Shown here: positions 11,201 through 23,761 of the stretch, in pieces
Numbering within the stretch: the stretch's first letter is position 1
Layout of the letters: each line of letters starts with the position of its first letter
The notes under the pieces: generated by a model
Seen by the model: only the letters and a program-made list of their open reading frames with translations
Databases searched by the model: none
Told to the model about the DNA's origin: nothing
DNA from: Stratiolaelaps scimitus
Lineage: Eukaryota; Arthropoda; Arachnida; Mesostigmata; Laelapidae
Assembly (NCBI GenBank): GCA_019614645.1
Contig: JABWDB010000009.1
Coordinates: 10,521,501 to 10,585,500 of the forward strand
DNA length: 64,000 nt
Direction: 5' to 3'
Translations under genes and position numbers: made by a program

Positions 11201-14200
11201 GCAGTAGTAAGAGTCCTTTTTGTCATTGTCGAACGGGTGGGGGGTGAACAGCTTCATTGTTGTTGACTTTGACAAGCGATTCTCGGCTCAGCCCTACAAA
11301 AGAAGTTAGGCTTCCCTCTCTTTTTGAAAACACCTGGTGCTACCAGCCCGCAGTCGCTTCATTGCTAATGTGGAACCTTTCCTTGTGGGACTTTCCCTTC
11401 GACTATGTCGTGGTTGTCCTTTCTATCGAAGACCACCCGCATTTCACACCGTTTTCTTCCTCAAGAACACTTCCGATCGGCCATGGTTCATGAGGAACGG
11501 GCGCTGTTCCGCCGTTCCCGGTCTTTCCCGCCTTCACACACAGTCGCGTTGCCACTGCTATCCTGTGTGAGTCTATCAGGTTGCGACTGCAAATCCACTT
11601 TATCGAATCTGGCCATGAGTGGTAGGCCACTTCGTCGACCTGTTTCGAATGCTTGAGACGTGATGGGCTGGCCAGTTCCATGCGGAGTGCCGACCGAGGG
11701 GCGAGTTTGAGCTGACGATCAAAATTGGCCGAGCCAAAACTGAAATTGGCGAAAAAAGAGGCTTCCTCGTCAATCGTACGTTCCGCACCTTCTTCCAAAA
11801 CGCGACTCTATTCCGCTCTCACAACTATACGCAAGTGGGCGGCGTTTACAAGGTTCCGGTCCTCTTACTGGCTAGCCGTTATAAGGAGTACGATGTCGCT
11901 AATCGCCCCTAGGTTAATAGCTAGTACAGTCAATCAAGGAGGTGGGAGGTAGCGCACATGAAAGTCCGTCTTCAAGTGAGGTACATTTCGGCGGCGTCAG
12001 TGGTCTACTGTAATCGAAGTAATGCCAAGCGTGCCGACTCTAGGGAAGAGAGACACACTCTCAGCAGAGGATGGTTTTAGCAGGCAGAGGCGTTTTGTCA
12101 TCCACGTCAACCCTGCACTAAATCGGCCCACTTTCATGGAGATTGGAATGTCTCTGGTAGTGTCCGTGCGTTTGAAGAAAATTTCCTCTTATCAAAAAAA
12201 AGTGGTCACCTGTACAGTATTTTAATAGTTGCTTTTTTGGAGATAAATCCAAGTACAATTTCAGGGACCCAGCCTATAAATTTTCTTCTACTAGTCAGTT
12301 GGGTTGGGTCCAATTCCTGTCACAGGCCGAGAATCTTTGGATTCCTTTATCATCCTTCTCTATTTGCCAATTATTGTACAAAAAGCAAAAGTGACCCCTA
12401 CAGGTCCTCATTGTAATATCTAAAGGTTAAATGGTGACGCCTGTCTGAACAGCTGAGAGTCAGCTTAAGAAAAGACAACGCGATTAATGTATGACAAAGT
12501 ACAGGTAATGCTCAACAAGGTCAACGAATTGATAACGCGGAATGGAGCTCTCTCTCTCTTTCTTTCGCCTGCCGCCACTCTGCTGATATTACACAAGTGT
12601 TGCCAAAGCCGAGCTCGGCTGCTTTGAGGAATGGTGCTAGTTTATGCGGCGTTTGCATAGGTGGAGGGCGGGATGGCCTGTCTTGAAACTAGATAATTTT
12701 TTCGTCGACTCGCCCGCTTCATCCGCTCTCATTACCTCGATTGAAAACACATTCAAACCGCCTCGGGCCATTGCGACTACGTGTGTGGGTACACCGCCAT
12801 TACTACAACCGTCATCATGAAGAACCGCTAGTACTGCGACGAAGTGTCTCTCAATCTCAACGGGAGATGGGGGGGGTTGTCTGGCGCTCGAAAAATTAGA
12901 GGGATAGACGAGAAATAGGTCGCTTCGTAGAACGAGCGTCCGACGGGATTGACATGGAGGGCCTGATCGCGGTCGTGGTGCAACCAGGGGCCTCTCGAAG
13001 GAACTCAAAAACGACAGATGGAGACAACGACAGTAGAGCAGCGGAGTAAAAGGGATATTTGCCAAAGTTACTAATATGATATGCAATTTAAGTCGATTCA
13101 TCATAGGTCAGTTCGGAATTGTTCGCTTCTAACTACTATTGAGCGGTTTCGATGACGATGTCCTCCGCTATTGAGCTGATGGCATATAACTGTGAACTCA
13201 ACATCACCAGGTGTACATGAAAATGCCAATTTAATATAATTGATTCAAATACTTGTGGTATTGTTGTCTCATGGTCGCCGTACTCAGGAGCAGGTTTGTT
13301 ATTAACTCAAAAGGATAATTAAGTAATAACTTCAAATTAATCGTAAAACTGATCTCAATCAATTAAGTAAACTTAGGAAAATAAGGAATTCTTCGAAAGT
13401 TCGTTTACCACTAAGGGGCTCCATGACTGGACGAAATAGCCGTAATATATTTCCGAGCTCCCCAGATGGCTTTGTAGATGGTCAGGCGAATGATGACAGA
13501 TTATCAGTGTAAGTTGCATGTTACATTCGCAGATCCACGACACGCGAATTTGTTTCGGTGGCAAGAGGTAAGAAAGAATTAACCCGGGAAGATTATCCCG
13601 ATTGCAACAATCTTTGCTAGCGTTGATCAAATTGACGCTGGCTAAAAAATTATCGGTTTTTCTTTTATTAATTAAATCTTAAATCTTTGAGTGTCCGTTA
13701 CCTCACTCTCGTGTTTCGCGAAGATATGATTTTTGTCAATGATAGCCAGCGTGAGCTCTTGTCGGACGCATACACAAGCTGTGCTCTCAAATTACAATTT
13801 CCACGTGGGGTAGCGGGAATGACAATGGTCCCGCAAACGTTTCGTCTTTAGACGGTTTCGATTTTACCAGGCCTTCTTGTCCCGGGCGAGCAGAGCCGAC
13901 TCGCCTCTGCAGGGGGGCGGGCAGATGGCAAAGAGGCAACATCCGGATCGGACGAAGTCTCAGGAATGGATGGCGAAATATTGTTTCTAACTATGTATCA
14001 TGCACCCGACAAACGCACGGATAATGAAGAATTGCTGTCTTTCAGCATCTCCTTCAATGTTGTTGTTTGAATGCGCTATTATTTCAAAAAGGGCGTGTAA
14101 TATCGATAATTTTGCCGATGTATAGCAGGATATAATTTCGCCTCATCTTTACGAAACGTGATTATACTCGTAATTGAAATAGCATCCAATATGTGTTCAA

Positions 14201-14243
14201 TCGTCGTATAAGCGTATGATGATACGGTCACACGTGTTCACAT

Positions 14244-14245
14244 AA

Positions 14246-14282
<37 letters not shown>
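14244..14282. repeat. compound (CA)n(TA)n microsatellite
   Basis: A CA run to about 14258 passes directly into a TA run to 14282. Confidence 0.9.
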
Positions 14283-14283
<1 letters not shown>

Positions 14284-15369
14284 CTCGGGATAGAACCCGC
14301 GTCGACCTATTTTCCGTGGTACTTTTTACCTAGTTGCTTCTTCTCCGACCCTGTAGCTCGACTCTTCGATTATGATTATCTTTTTTCAGAGCGAAGTGAA
14401 CGCTGTATGGGCTATGTGTGCACATGCGCGTGTGTGCATATAATATTGATTAATCATGAAAGTATCTGTTTATAAAAAATCTCGGTAGGCTAAGCAGACA
14501 TTCGAATCTACGATGCCGTTCGACAACTGGCATGTTGCGGCCGTCTCTGTTAAAGCTCTCGCTTTCTGCTATTTTGCCGAAAAAAAAAGCTCTCGCGCGC
14601 GATTGGCAGGCGCCAGGCGCCGTTTTGTGGCGCTGTTGGTTGGAAGTCCCCCTCAGCACGAATTGGGCCAACAACGCAAGGCAAGGCTTGCGCTCGCGTA
14701 AGCCTCGTGACCAACTGCTGCCGAGCGATCGAGCGGGTCGGGGCGTCACTGCGCTTACGGCGCTGTAATGGTAGCACTGTGTGCTACGTCAACGGCGGGT
14801 AACGACGACTGAAGTGGCGGGAGGGAGGCGAATCTGTCCAAAGATCCACAAGAACACCCCAACTCGCGGGGAACAGCATCGCGTAGTAACGGCAATAATT
14901 TCCAGCCACAGAGGCAGCAGTGGCTGGTAGAAGCAGCAATCTTTGACGTTATGCCGATGTATCCGCGTGTATTATATGGCTATGTCTGGCTTACTAAACT
15001 TCAACCCAGCCACTTCAGTTCTGTTGCGAGACAGGGTTTGGCATTCACCGGTTCGTCAGGGGTACTGAGTGACCAGAGGACGGCAGCTTCGTTCTGGGGT
15101 TGTTGTGCCTCGATCGTCTACGCCAGCTAGCACCAACCAGCACGCCAGGGCGAGACGTGAGAGCGTAGCTTGTAAGCAGCTGGCCCTTGCAAGCAGGGCT
15201 GGAACAGGCCTTGCCAGAGCAGGGAGACTGCGGACGCGAGGGCCTGTAGAACGGCCGACGCGGGTGGCATCGGCGGCAACATCGTGGAACGGCGGCAGCC
15301 TGGAGCAGCCGGTCTCGGCGACGGGCTCTGAGCAGAGAAGAACGCAGGACGACGACGTTCGGGCATCGG

Positions 15370-15398
15370 GAGAGAGAGAGAGAGAGAGAGAGAAAGAG
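15370..15398. repeat. (GA)n microsatellite
   Basis: About 12 GA units with one AA interruption near the end. It lies within the GC-rich block at 15.0-16.1 kb and yields an Arg/Glu repeat in one frame. Confidence 0.9.
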
Positions 15399-18300
15399 CA
15401 CAGCAGACCCCTGCAGAACATCGCTGCTGCCAGCAGTGTTCCTGCTTCTGCTCTCCTCTGCTGCTGCCTAATTGTTACAAATTGCAAACAAGTGCAGCTA
15501 CTTCCACGTCCGCCCTCGAACAACGGCGAACCCCCAGACGGCAGTACCCCTTATCCTGGCCTGCCTCGCTCTTCCCACTCGTTCGTCCCTCCGAAACACT
15601 GTGTGCTCCCTTCAGCGCCTCCGGTTGGTTCAGCTGCTTCGTCTGCACCCCTCTCCACCCCCAAGCAAGCATCCTCTTCTTTCTCGCCATACGCGTCCAG
15701 CTGCCCAGAGATGCAGTGTCCTCGGCCTCCGACGTACCGAATTACGGAATGAGAGAGAGGAAAGTGTGGGTGAGGAAGAGTGTGGCCAAACCAGGCTGGC
15801 GGGCTTCGTATTGCGAACGAAAAGACGATAGAGAAGCTCAGCGGAAGCCCTAGTCTCGCACGTCGTACGACGGTGGCTCGCCCCCAGATTTCCGCAGAGA
15901 TCATCGAGCACATAGTCGTCCACGAAGGACAACGATGGTCAGAACAACAGTGGCGGCGGTGGCGGTATCGGAGACTACCGTTCTCCAGATCCACCAGATT
16001 TTCTTCCCTTTTCCCACTAACCCCTCGAAACATAAACGCGTTCGAACATTATTCTGCTGCCTCTTTGTGGCTACCGGTTACGCCTAGCTACGACCACCAC
16101 AACCACTGAACCCGGAGCTAACTTAGACGCCACGCAACTTCGTTGTTATCGTCCGCTCTGCATCTCAGTTTGCCACCGCCGCCGCCGGGATTCATGCTTT
16201 CCTTTTTATGGAACCTATCGGCCATCCCTAGTGTAGTTTTCCATCATCATCTTCTAGTTCCTTCTCGTTTGCTTCGTTTTCATTGTAACCCGAATCGTCG
16301 GCCGAGGAGTCGAATCTCCGCATGAATTTCGTCTGCGCTCGCGAAATGCTTACTCCTCTGCTGTTGTTGCTGCAGCGGCGATGGCGGTGGCGTCGCTGCA
16401 ACAACATAAAACCAACATAAATCACTTCAGTCTTCGGCTGGCTCTTCCACACAGCGTTTTGTCACAGATACATGTAGTGCACACCAGCATGCAAATCCCA
16501 TGCCCCCATTCCCATTTCATTTCTCACTACTCTATCTCATACAGTTTCTCTCGTACAGTGGTTTTTTCCCTCTCTACCACGTCTTCCTGCCGCTTTCTCC
16601 ATGACAAAATGTTTATCTACCCCAACTGTAGGTCGTCACAAAGTAGCTAGCACGAAAAAAAAGTATATATATGTGCGTGTGTACGTGTTTTAAAGAATAT
16701 ATCTATGTACATATAAGGAAATGTATACGCATTTACTGATCGTCTGTGCTAGCGGAATTCTTACAGTCGCATATGCAGCTTCGAATGTGGGAACAGTCCG
16801 GTTAGCCAACCCGAAACCGAGGCTACCGACGGTGGCATAAGAAACAAAGCAGCCGAAACGAGAAAGGAATAACCAGATACGTCGGTGCTCCCTCGATTCA
16901 TCGGCGTGGTGTCTCTAGGCGGCGCGGTCTACGTTCAGTTGAGGTGAACTGACGAAAATAATTCATACTGACTAATCATAGTAACATAACCGATTGATAT
17001 TCCGCGCGCCACCAACGCGCGCGGCGGTTACTGTTGGCGAACCAATAGATGCTCTTTATTATTAGAACCACATGAGAAGGTGCACAAAAGCCGCAATAAA
17101 TGTATGCACAGATCTTCATCTCGGACGTCGGTAAATCTACATCGTATGATGGATGTATGTGACGACACCATATCTGCTCCGTGCAATAAAAAAAGAACAG
17201 GGTTCTATTTCAGGAGCGAAAGCAAACCTGGATAGTTACACCCTGTGCAAAATTAATAAGTGCCCACACTTCCTCACTATTTAACTACTAGGATTAAGAC
17301 TAACGACACGCTAACACATCGATTTCCTGTAGGGGATTCTTCAAAAGGTACATTTTTTTCAGACACTGGTCAGCGGAAAGATTCCGAACTACCTGTGACA
17401 TAAAGATATTCAGACAAACAATAATTTACTTAGCACATACAACTTCAAGCATACAAATCAAACAAATACTACTTCGAAAAGGAACCACAATGCTACGGGT
17501 TAATCTCAAAAGCGGAGCTGTTCTGAGCAATGTCCATACACTCAGTCGAATAAAATTTGTTTGATAATCGTGCACTGGCTGTCTACTGAGGCTACTTGAG
17601 GGTCTGTTCGTGTCAATAAGGCAACGAGTGCGTAACATAAAATCATCTGGTGGCACTATCTTAGTATGGAAAATTCTGCCCGAGGATTGGGGCAATGACG
17701 GGCGTAACCCGACGTATGAACGAGCTTTGGCGTATCCTTCAAGAAGAGCGTTGACATAGATACGTAGGACACAGCCATTTCATCGGCTAGCACCTTTCCT
17801 TGACCAGAGAGCAACTTGATCGCACATCTGAGTCCAGTAGTGGCAATAAAACTCGTGTGAAAATACTTGCTGGATATCGCTATATCTCGACTTGCTTGTT
17901 CTGCGACGGATTTGTCCAACACGTCTTCGCGGAATTGTGACAATTTGCCTTGACACTATACAACTATCCAAGCAGCGCCTGTTGTTCATTAGCGATGACA
18001 ACCAAGCCGGTCGGCTATACCACATCGTCGTATTCTGCATGCGCCTGGATTTAATCACCGATTTAATTAATTTTCAATCTCAAATCGCAACATCCAACAA
18101 CAGCTGAATAGTGTAATTTCCTAATATGATTTTGCTCTGCTCTATACGTGACGGAGTCTAGCCAAACATGTGCAATATTTAAAAACACAGAGAAGCATCT
18201 TGTCACTTATTTACCATATATTTCTTTGTAGTATATGTTTTGGCTTGAAATATTTACTATCTTAAAACCGTTTGCATGCTGTCCGATGTAAATCTCAACA

Positions 18301-19422
18301 CCTTTAGATTCTTGCGTGTATGCTAAAACCCAAGGGTCTCATATAAATCCGGATTCAATACGGCGGCCCTCGTAAGGCGGTGTTGTTAAACTTGAGCGCT
18401 ACTGCTAATGTTGTAGCACATCCAATATGGGGCAGTATCTTCTTGGTTTTTATATGACAACATTCTGGCAATTTCCAGTGTTCATTCCACCGGCCAGCAA
18501 ACACCGACAGGTGAAATATTCTTGAGAAATCAATAACATATGCGCAAAGCTGCTTTATACCGAGCTGACGTTGAGCTGTCATCTGATATACAATCACATA
18601 AATAAAACTTTACAATCTGGGATTGGTGGGTGTTCAACCTTCGGCATCACTTGAATAAATTGACCATATCGAACGGCTTGCAATCCCCCTTCTTGCAAAC
18701 ATATCACGAAAGTATTTTTGTTCACCCGGCGCGAAAATGCCACACCTCGCCTAGCTCACTCTTGTAGCCCCGCCGAGAGGAAACTGAATCGACCGTGAAC
18801 GAGCTGGACCTCTGCTGCTTCGCCAGTCCGCTCTGATGATTTGTACGGTACAAAGCAGCAGTTCCACTATCATTTGTCCAAATTATGATGAACATGGACA
18901 TCGTGCACGGGAATAACGACCTTACGCACTCAACTAGGCCTGATGCATCTCAAGGTCGTCTGGCCACACAACGCAGATGCAGCAGATGAATTCACTATCA
19001 CAATCTCTAATGTTGTTTAATTCACAGAGACGATGTGGACAGCACTCCGGCAATTATCTACGCTTCTCCTCACGTGGCGTCCTCCCACTGCTCAAACGAG
19101 TCACTGTTCAAAAGCAGGCAACCCAAAAGTCCATCTCCCTGAGCTAACATGCTCGACGCCACACCAGGCGTCAGAAATTCCCTGTCGCCCAAAAGGTTTA
19201 AACGCCTGTTGTGCGACACTGTGGAAGAATCCCGGGGGGTGGTAAAATGGCACATTGAGTTAATGTGTTTCGCAAACGGCGACGTACACAGACGCACACT
19301 TATACACTCTCACAGGGAGAGCGAACCCAGACGTCTTCTTTCCGAGGTCTCTGGAGGGACCCTCGAGGGGAAGTCAAGAGGGATACGTCACTTAGGAAGA
19401 TGCCACCAGCAGCTCACACTGC

Positions 19423-19447
19423 GAGAGAGAGAGAGAGAGAGAGAGAA
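19423..19447. repeat. (GA)n microsatellite
   Basis: About 12 GA units. Confidence 0.9.
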
Positions 19448-19449
19448 CG

Positions 19450-19597
19450 AATGGGAAGAGGCTCTACAAACTTAGGAAGCTGCTCAGCGATGGCGGCCTT
19501 TTGGAACGTGTAAAACATTGGAGAGCAACAGTGCCGTCAATTCAACAATTGATTTTGTGCTGGACAGTGTAACAGACAGCGGTCAGATAGGAGAGGT
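19450..19597 (+). other. possible untranslated exon ending at a GTGAGT donor
   Basis: GAG|GTGAGTAAAG at 19595-19604 is a good donor match. Upstream, a well-placed ATG (about 19491) is followed by only seven codons and a stop, which would act as a minimal upstream open frame if transcribed. The left edge is arbitrary. Confidence 0.15.
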
Positions 19598-19748
19598 GAG
19601 TAAAGTTGCTATTTTCTAACTCACTAACTGTTCGTTCAATTAATGAAATGATGATATGAGAAATAGTATGTGTCTACATATGGTGTGTGCTGGTGGTGAA
19701 TGTTAGTCATATAAAATGGGAACGAGGATGCTGCAACTAAATGTATTG

Positions 19749-19763
19749 TATATATATATATAT
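19749..19763. repeat. (TA)n microsatellite
   Basis: Seven TA units. A second TA array follows at 19823. Confidence 0.85.
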
Positions 19764-19822
19764 GGTGGTAGATATGAGGACTCGCTTCTGATGTAGAAGA
19801 GATTCCGAAAAAGGCTTGATCA

Positions 19823-19841
19823 ATATATATATATATATATA
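19823..19841. repeat. (TA)n microsatellite
   Basis: About nine TA units. Confidence 0.85.
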
Positions 19842-19988
19842 AATTGAGGGAAATGTCACAGTACAATATGCAAATGAAATTTGGCCTTTAAATCCTCATA
19901 GAACTATTTTCTTAAACTGAGATTTGACCAACGATTCGATTTATTTCACCTGAAATTGTGTATAATATATGTATGTAAAGGTAAAAGG

Positions 19989-20048
19989 TAATGCTTTTAG
20001 TGGTTTATTAAAGGAGCTGCATTACAATGCTTTAGCTCTCTTATATAT
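19989..20048 (-). mobile_element. possible 3' end of an old retroelement, copy A
   Basis: This stretch resembles 60226-60289 across about 60 bp. They share an exact 15-base core (TGGTTTATTAAAGGA at 20001-20015), a preceding AATGCTTT and a following CTCTT-TAT segment, with small gaps. Read on the minus strand, the core gives AATAAA-type signals near one end, as expected for the 3' end of a transcribed retroelement. No coding part is attached. An exapted regulatory repeat is an alternative. Confidence 0.35.
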
Positions 20049-20813
20049 CACGCAATGTGTATGATGATATAGCATGTGTTTCGCTTCCTGGTCGAATCGC
20101 AAGGGTGCGCAAATTATTCTGCAATATATTGTGAACATTTACGCCTTAACTAATAGTATTAAATATTTGTAATCATATGCCATGAATTAAATAACATTTT
20201 CAACCATGACGTGACGTTGTAGCTCCAACATTACACCTTAAATGGCAATTCCTCACTTCAAGCTACTTTATTTTACATATGCGTACAGTAAGAAAGTAAT
20301 CGACCGCACTTGTATTCGTGCATTGTAACAAATGGACATAATAGTGCATTTAATGCTTACGCAGCTACAGATGACTTTTGCTCATTTTACACACCATTCC
20401 TAACTATATTCAGATTGCTTGTAATAGGAATCGATTGATAGTCCCACAATGGTTGGACCAACAGCTTGATGGTGAAGCTTTCATATAACGGCTTGGCTGC
20501 CGTCCCAGAAAGGCTATAGCAAACCAACGCTCCGCCATTAACCAGCGCTTGATGTATCGTACGAGGCGAGACCCTGGAACGAACGGAACTGACCCTGGAA
20601 ACAATCTTCAGCTGGTGAAGCAGGGCGGGCCGGGTAGCCAGGCCAGGCCAGTAGCGGTCGTCGTTGCGTTGCCACTCTGTACACCGAACGAGAGCACTTG
20701 GTGTGGTGAGTTTGGTGGGGCGTGAATGAGCCTCACCGGGCTTTCTTTTTTCTCGATAGGAAGAGAGAAAACGGAGAATCCCCCAGAGTTTAGTTGTCAA
20801 GAAAGGGAGCGGG

Positions 20814-20834
20814 CGGTCGGTCGGTCGGACGGAC
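20814..20834. repeat. (TCGG)n/(ACGG)n repeat
   Basis: Three TCGG units followed by ACGG units, on the same motif as 1461-1481. Confidence 0.7.
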
Positions 20835-22141
20835 GCGTAGAAAAAGGGAGAAGACGACAACGACGACGAGGATAGAGAAAAAGACCGAGCAGAAACCGTC
20901 AAGTGAACACCAACGCTGAACGAACCAGCCAGAGTCGGAGAAGCTACAGCCAACGCAGAGCTAACGCGGGGTCGCTCCGGGTCCCGGGGGCCAGAGTAGG
21001 GACGCGCGGAGACAGACCGGCCTCCTTTCTCTCTCTCTACTCATCCGGTCGACAGAGAACAGGCTCCAAACACGTCGGTCTCAAAGGGAGCGAGCGGCTA
21101 AGAGCGGCGACGGGGTATCAGCTAGAAAGGCGATGGGACAGGAACGTCGTGAGGGATGAAATGAGGGTTAGCGCTGCTGGCAAGAGATCCTAAAGGCAGC
21201 AGCAGCCTAGAGGCGAAAGGACACGAGGCTGCAGGAAGCAAGTTGTAATTTTGAATTATCGCCCAAGGACGATGCGTCAAGTCCTTGTCCTCTTGCTCTC
21301 TAAGGCTCAAGTTCGTGGCGGGGGGTGCTCGCAGCCGCCTCCGCTGCCGCCGAAAAGTGGGCGCCGCCAAGCAGGCCCAACGGCTCCGCTCCTTCCGAGA
21401 CAACTCTGGCTCCTCCGCCGGCGCGCTGCAGCCTCCTCCTCCTCATCGGTCTCCCCTTCTTCATTCTCGAAGGAAAAACAGTTCATCTGTGACGACGTTT
21501 TAGGGTTGAATGGAGCGGAAAATATATATGATCTATCGAGGTATAGTCAGGATGTCGGTGTGGTCTTTGGCCAGGCAGGGACTGAAGAATAGGGCAGGGT
21601 AGGGACTGCAGCAGAGGCCTGACTTGCCGGGTGACATCGTGGCCGGCAGCCTGACTGTTCGACGGCAACGTTTGCAGCCAGAGAGACAACCAGCCGCCGT
21701 ACGTAGGGGCCGCGTGAGCGAAGAGTTCGACACGCCCGCACGCGTCAAGGGAAGCAGTGTCTTCTTTTAGAGATAAATTGTCCCTTGCCCTTGGATAACG
21801 TGGGACCAGCAGCCGGCCAATATAACCCAGCGTCGGGCTTCATACTAAAATCGCAAAATCTGCGCAAGACCTACAAATCGTTTTACGTGCCCGCCGTAAC
21901 TAGCTAGAACTGATTTATGCACAGACTACACGATATGGACTAGTTGGAAATCATTATTTCTCAGGTAGACGTATATTTTACATATGTATCAAGTAAATAG
22001 ATCGGACCGCTGTTATTCCTTAGGCGAACCTCAGCTGGGAAACGTGGGACTTTTGTTCAAATATTTTATAAGAAACACACCGAATATTAAACGTTTTATA
22101 ATCAATACCGTTCATCATTTAAATAATATGATTTACCTTTA

Positions 22142-22187
22142 AGAATTCTCTCCTTACGGTCATAGTTGACTCGAAGGAGAGAATTCT
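22142..22187. other. 14-bp perfect inverted repeat, 18-nt spacer
   Basis: AGAATTCTCTCCTT at 22142-22155 is complementary to 22174-22187. Confidence 0.65.
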
Positions 22188-22707
22188 CAAACTTGGCTCG
22201 CAGGGATCACATATTCATGGACTGTTATTCAGAAGATGCATTATTAGAATGCAGGTAAAATCCAGATCGAATGTTCATAACATATTTCCATTAGATGGTG
22301 TACAGGAAATTCAAGAGATATCCGACGTGCCTAACATTGATAAGCTACTTGCCTACTCACTCAAACCGCTGATTGCCGAGTCCTCTCGAAATCCTAACGA
22401 AAACGTCAGTAATTAGAACTTCCTTTGTTAGGTGCACCTTAGCGTATAATATAGTACTATACTGTTTCAAATTGTGCAGGTGGTGTTCGTCAATCCCTGT
22501 CGGCACTTATTACCTACATCTTTGATCTCTCTAGGCATCAATCAAATTTGCATGGTTGCTTTGCAGGATGCCGACTAATCTTTTTTCTCGTCCACTGTTA
22601 CTGACGGGCGTCATCGAGTTTTGTCCAATGTCGATGTCCTTTAGTCACCTGCCCCGAAAAGGTTCCTGGACGACGTAAGCACTAACGATGGCTGTGTGAT
22701 GAAGGTT

Positions 22708-22728
22708 TCTCTCTCTCTCTCTCTCTCG
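22708..22728. repeat. (CT)n microsatellite
   Basis: About ten CT units. Confidence 0.9.
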
Positions 22729-23591
22729 TTCTATGCCACATAGCCCCCCAATCATATCACATGCTGCTGCTACAGTCTACACGGTCATAGACTGGACCAG
22801 CAGCGCGGGCTGAGATTCGCGGACGTCACTTGTAGGCTCACTTGTAAGTTCCCGTCGAAGCGTGAAATGAGAAGTAATAGAAATAGGGGGAACACCCACT
22901 ATCCACACCCCTCAGAAACGGCTAGAGTAAGAAAGACAGGGGGAACAGGGGTACGATCCGCAGCAGGAGCGGACTCCAGGAACAGAACTCCTGAAAAGGA
23001 GTCTTCTCAGGTCTCAGCAGTCAGTCAACGGGAGGGAGTAGCGATAGCGGCAGGGAGAGAGAGAGAGGTGGAGCGAGATAGCGGGAGTTAGAAGACGATG
23101 TCAGGGTCTGGGAGACAGTCGTGTCGCCCTCACAGGAAGCAAACGGCAAGCAGGAGTACCATGGAAGGGAGCGGCAGCGGTGACGACGGACACAGCACCA
23201 AGAACAAGGAATCTGACAAGACGGACTCCTTGATTCGGCAGAGCCGAGATGGGGCTGAGGGTTGCCTCGTTCGCTCTCAGACTTCGCTTCCATCAGCCTG
23301 CTGCCCCAATTTAGCCATCCAGATTGGGGGTATGTTGGAAGCTGGAACACAGTTGAGAAGAACAAGAAGGTTAGCTTGTTCCCGGAGACTTGCTTTCCTG
23401 ACTGAACAACAAGAACCCGGTATCTGGTGGGAGAATGAGGGAGAGAAAAGAGAGGAATCGAGAGAAGGAGAGATAGTCTAGCAAGCGATTGTCTCCGTCG
23501 GTCTGGGTCGGTCTCTGGCTTTCTCTGTCGAGCTCGACCTTCTGACAGAATTGGTGAAGAAGCACCCGAAAACATGAGAGAAGAGGGAAGA

Positions 23592-23683
23592 GCATGCTTC
23601 GCACGCTTCTATGATCCCGCAGTACGCTATAGAGATAGCCGAGTGCAGGATCATAGAAGTGGGATAGAACGAAGCTAGCATGC
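23592..23683. other. nested hairpin of precursor-microRNA size (92 nt)
   Basis: Three pairing layers nest. The outer layer is GCATGC at 23592-23597 with 23678-23683, followed by TTCG with CGAA. The main stem is CTTCTATGATCC-GCA at 23606-23621 against 23644-23659, 15 of 16 paired. The apical stem is GCTAT at 23626-23630 with ATAGC at 23635-23639 around an AGAG loop. The pairing strand is longer on the 3' side, so the outer part is asymmetric. The main-stem arms match no microRNA I can recall. The element sits just 5' of a (TA)n array. It may be a microRNA-like locus or a foldback scar. Confidence 0.5.
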
Positions 23684-23726
23684 GCGGAGCGCTTACACCA
23701 CCCACATATAGATAGTGATAGATACC

Positions 23727-23729
<3 letters not shown>

Positions 23730-23758
<29 letters not shown>
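23730..23758. repeat. (TA)n microsatellite
   Basis: About 14 TA units, 46 bp beyond the nested hairpin at 23592-23683. Confidence 0.9.

Positions 23759-23761
<3 letters not shown>

Larger units (their letters stand above)
10003..19422. other. no gene recognised
   Basis: This is unique sequence. The GC-rich block at 15.0-16.1 kb contains the longest open run of the window (15069-15752), but it has no early ATG, is interrupted in sense by the GA repeat and is matched by minus-strand frames. A short GC hairpin lies at 17002-17024. Several minus-strand frames of 80-95 codons between 17.4 and 18.6 kb look protein-like but are within chance length. Confidence 0.5.

Noticed and set aside
12637..13104. 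155-codon minus-strand frame
   Set aside because: No recognisable features, and about one frame of this length is expected by chance in the window.
15069..15752. Longest open reading frame of the window (227 codons, plus strand)
   Set aside because: It has no ATG near its start, spans a (GA)n microsatellite, lies in GC-rich DNA where stops are rare, and is overlapped by long minus-strand frames. No domain is visible.
20387..20953. 188-codon minus-strand frame
   Set aside because: No good ATG, Ser/Arg-rich start derived from GC-rich and tetranucleotide repeats, and length within chance expectation.
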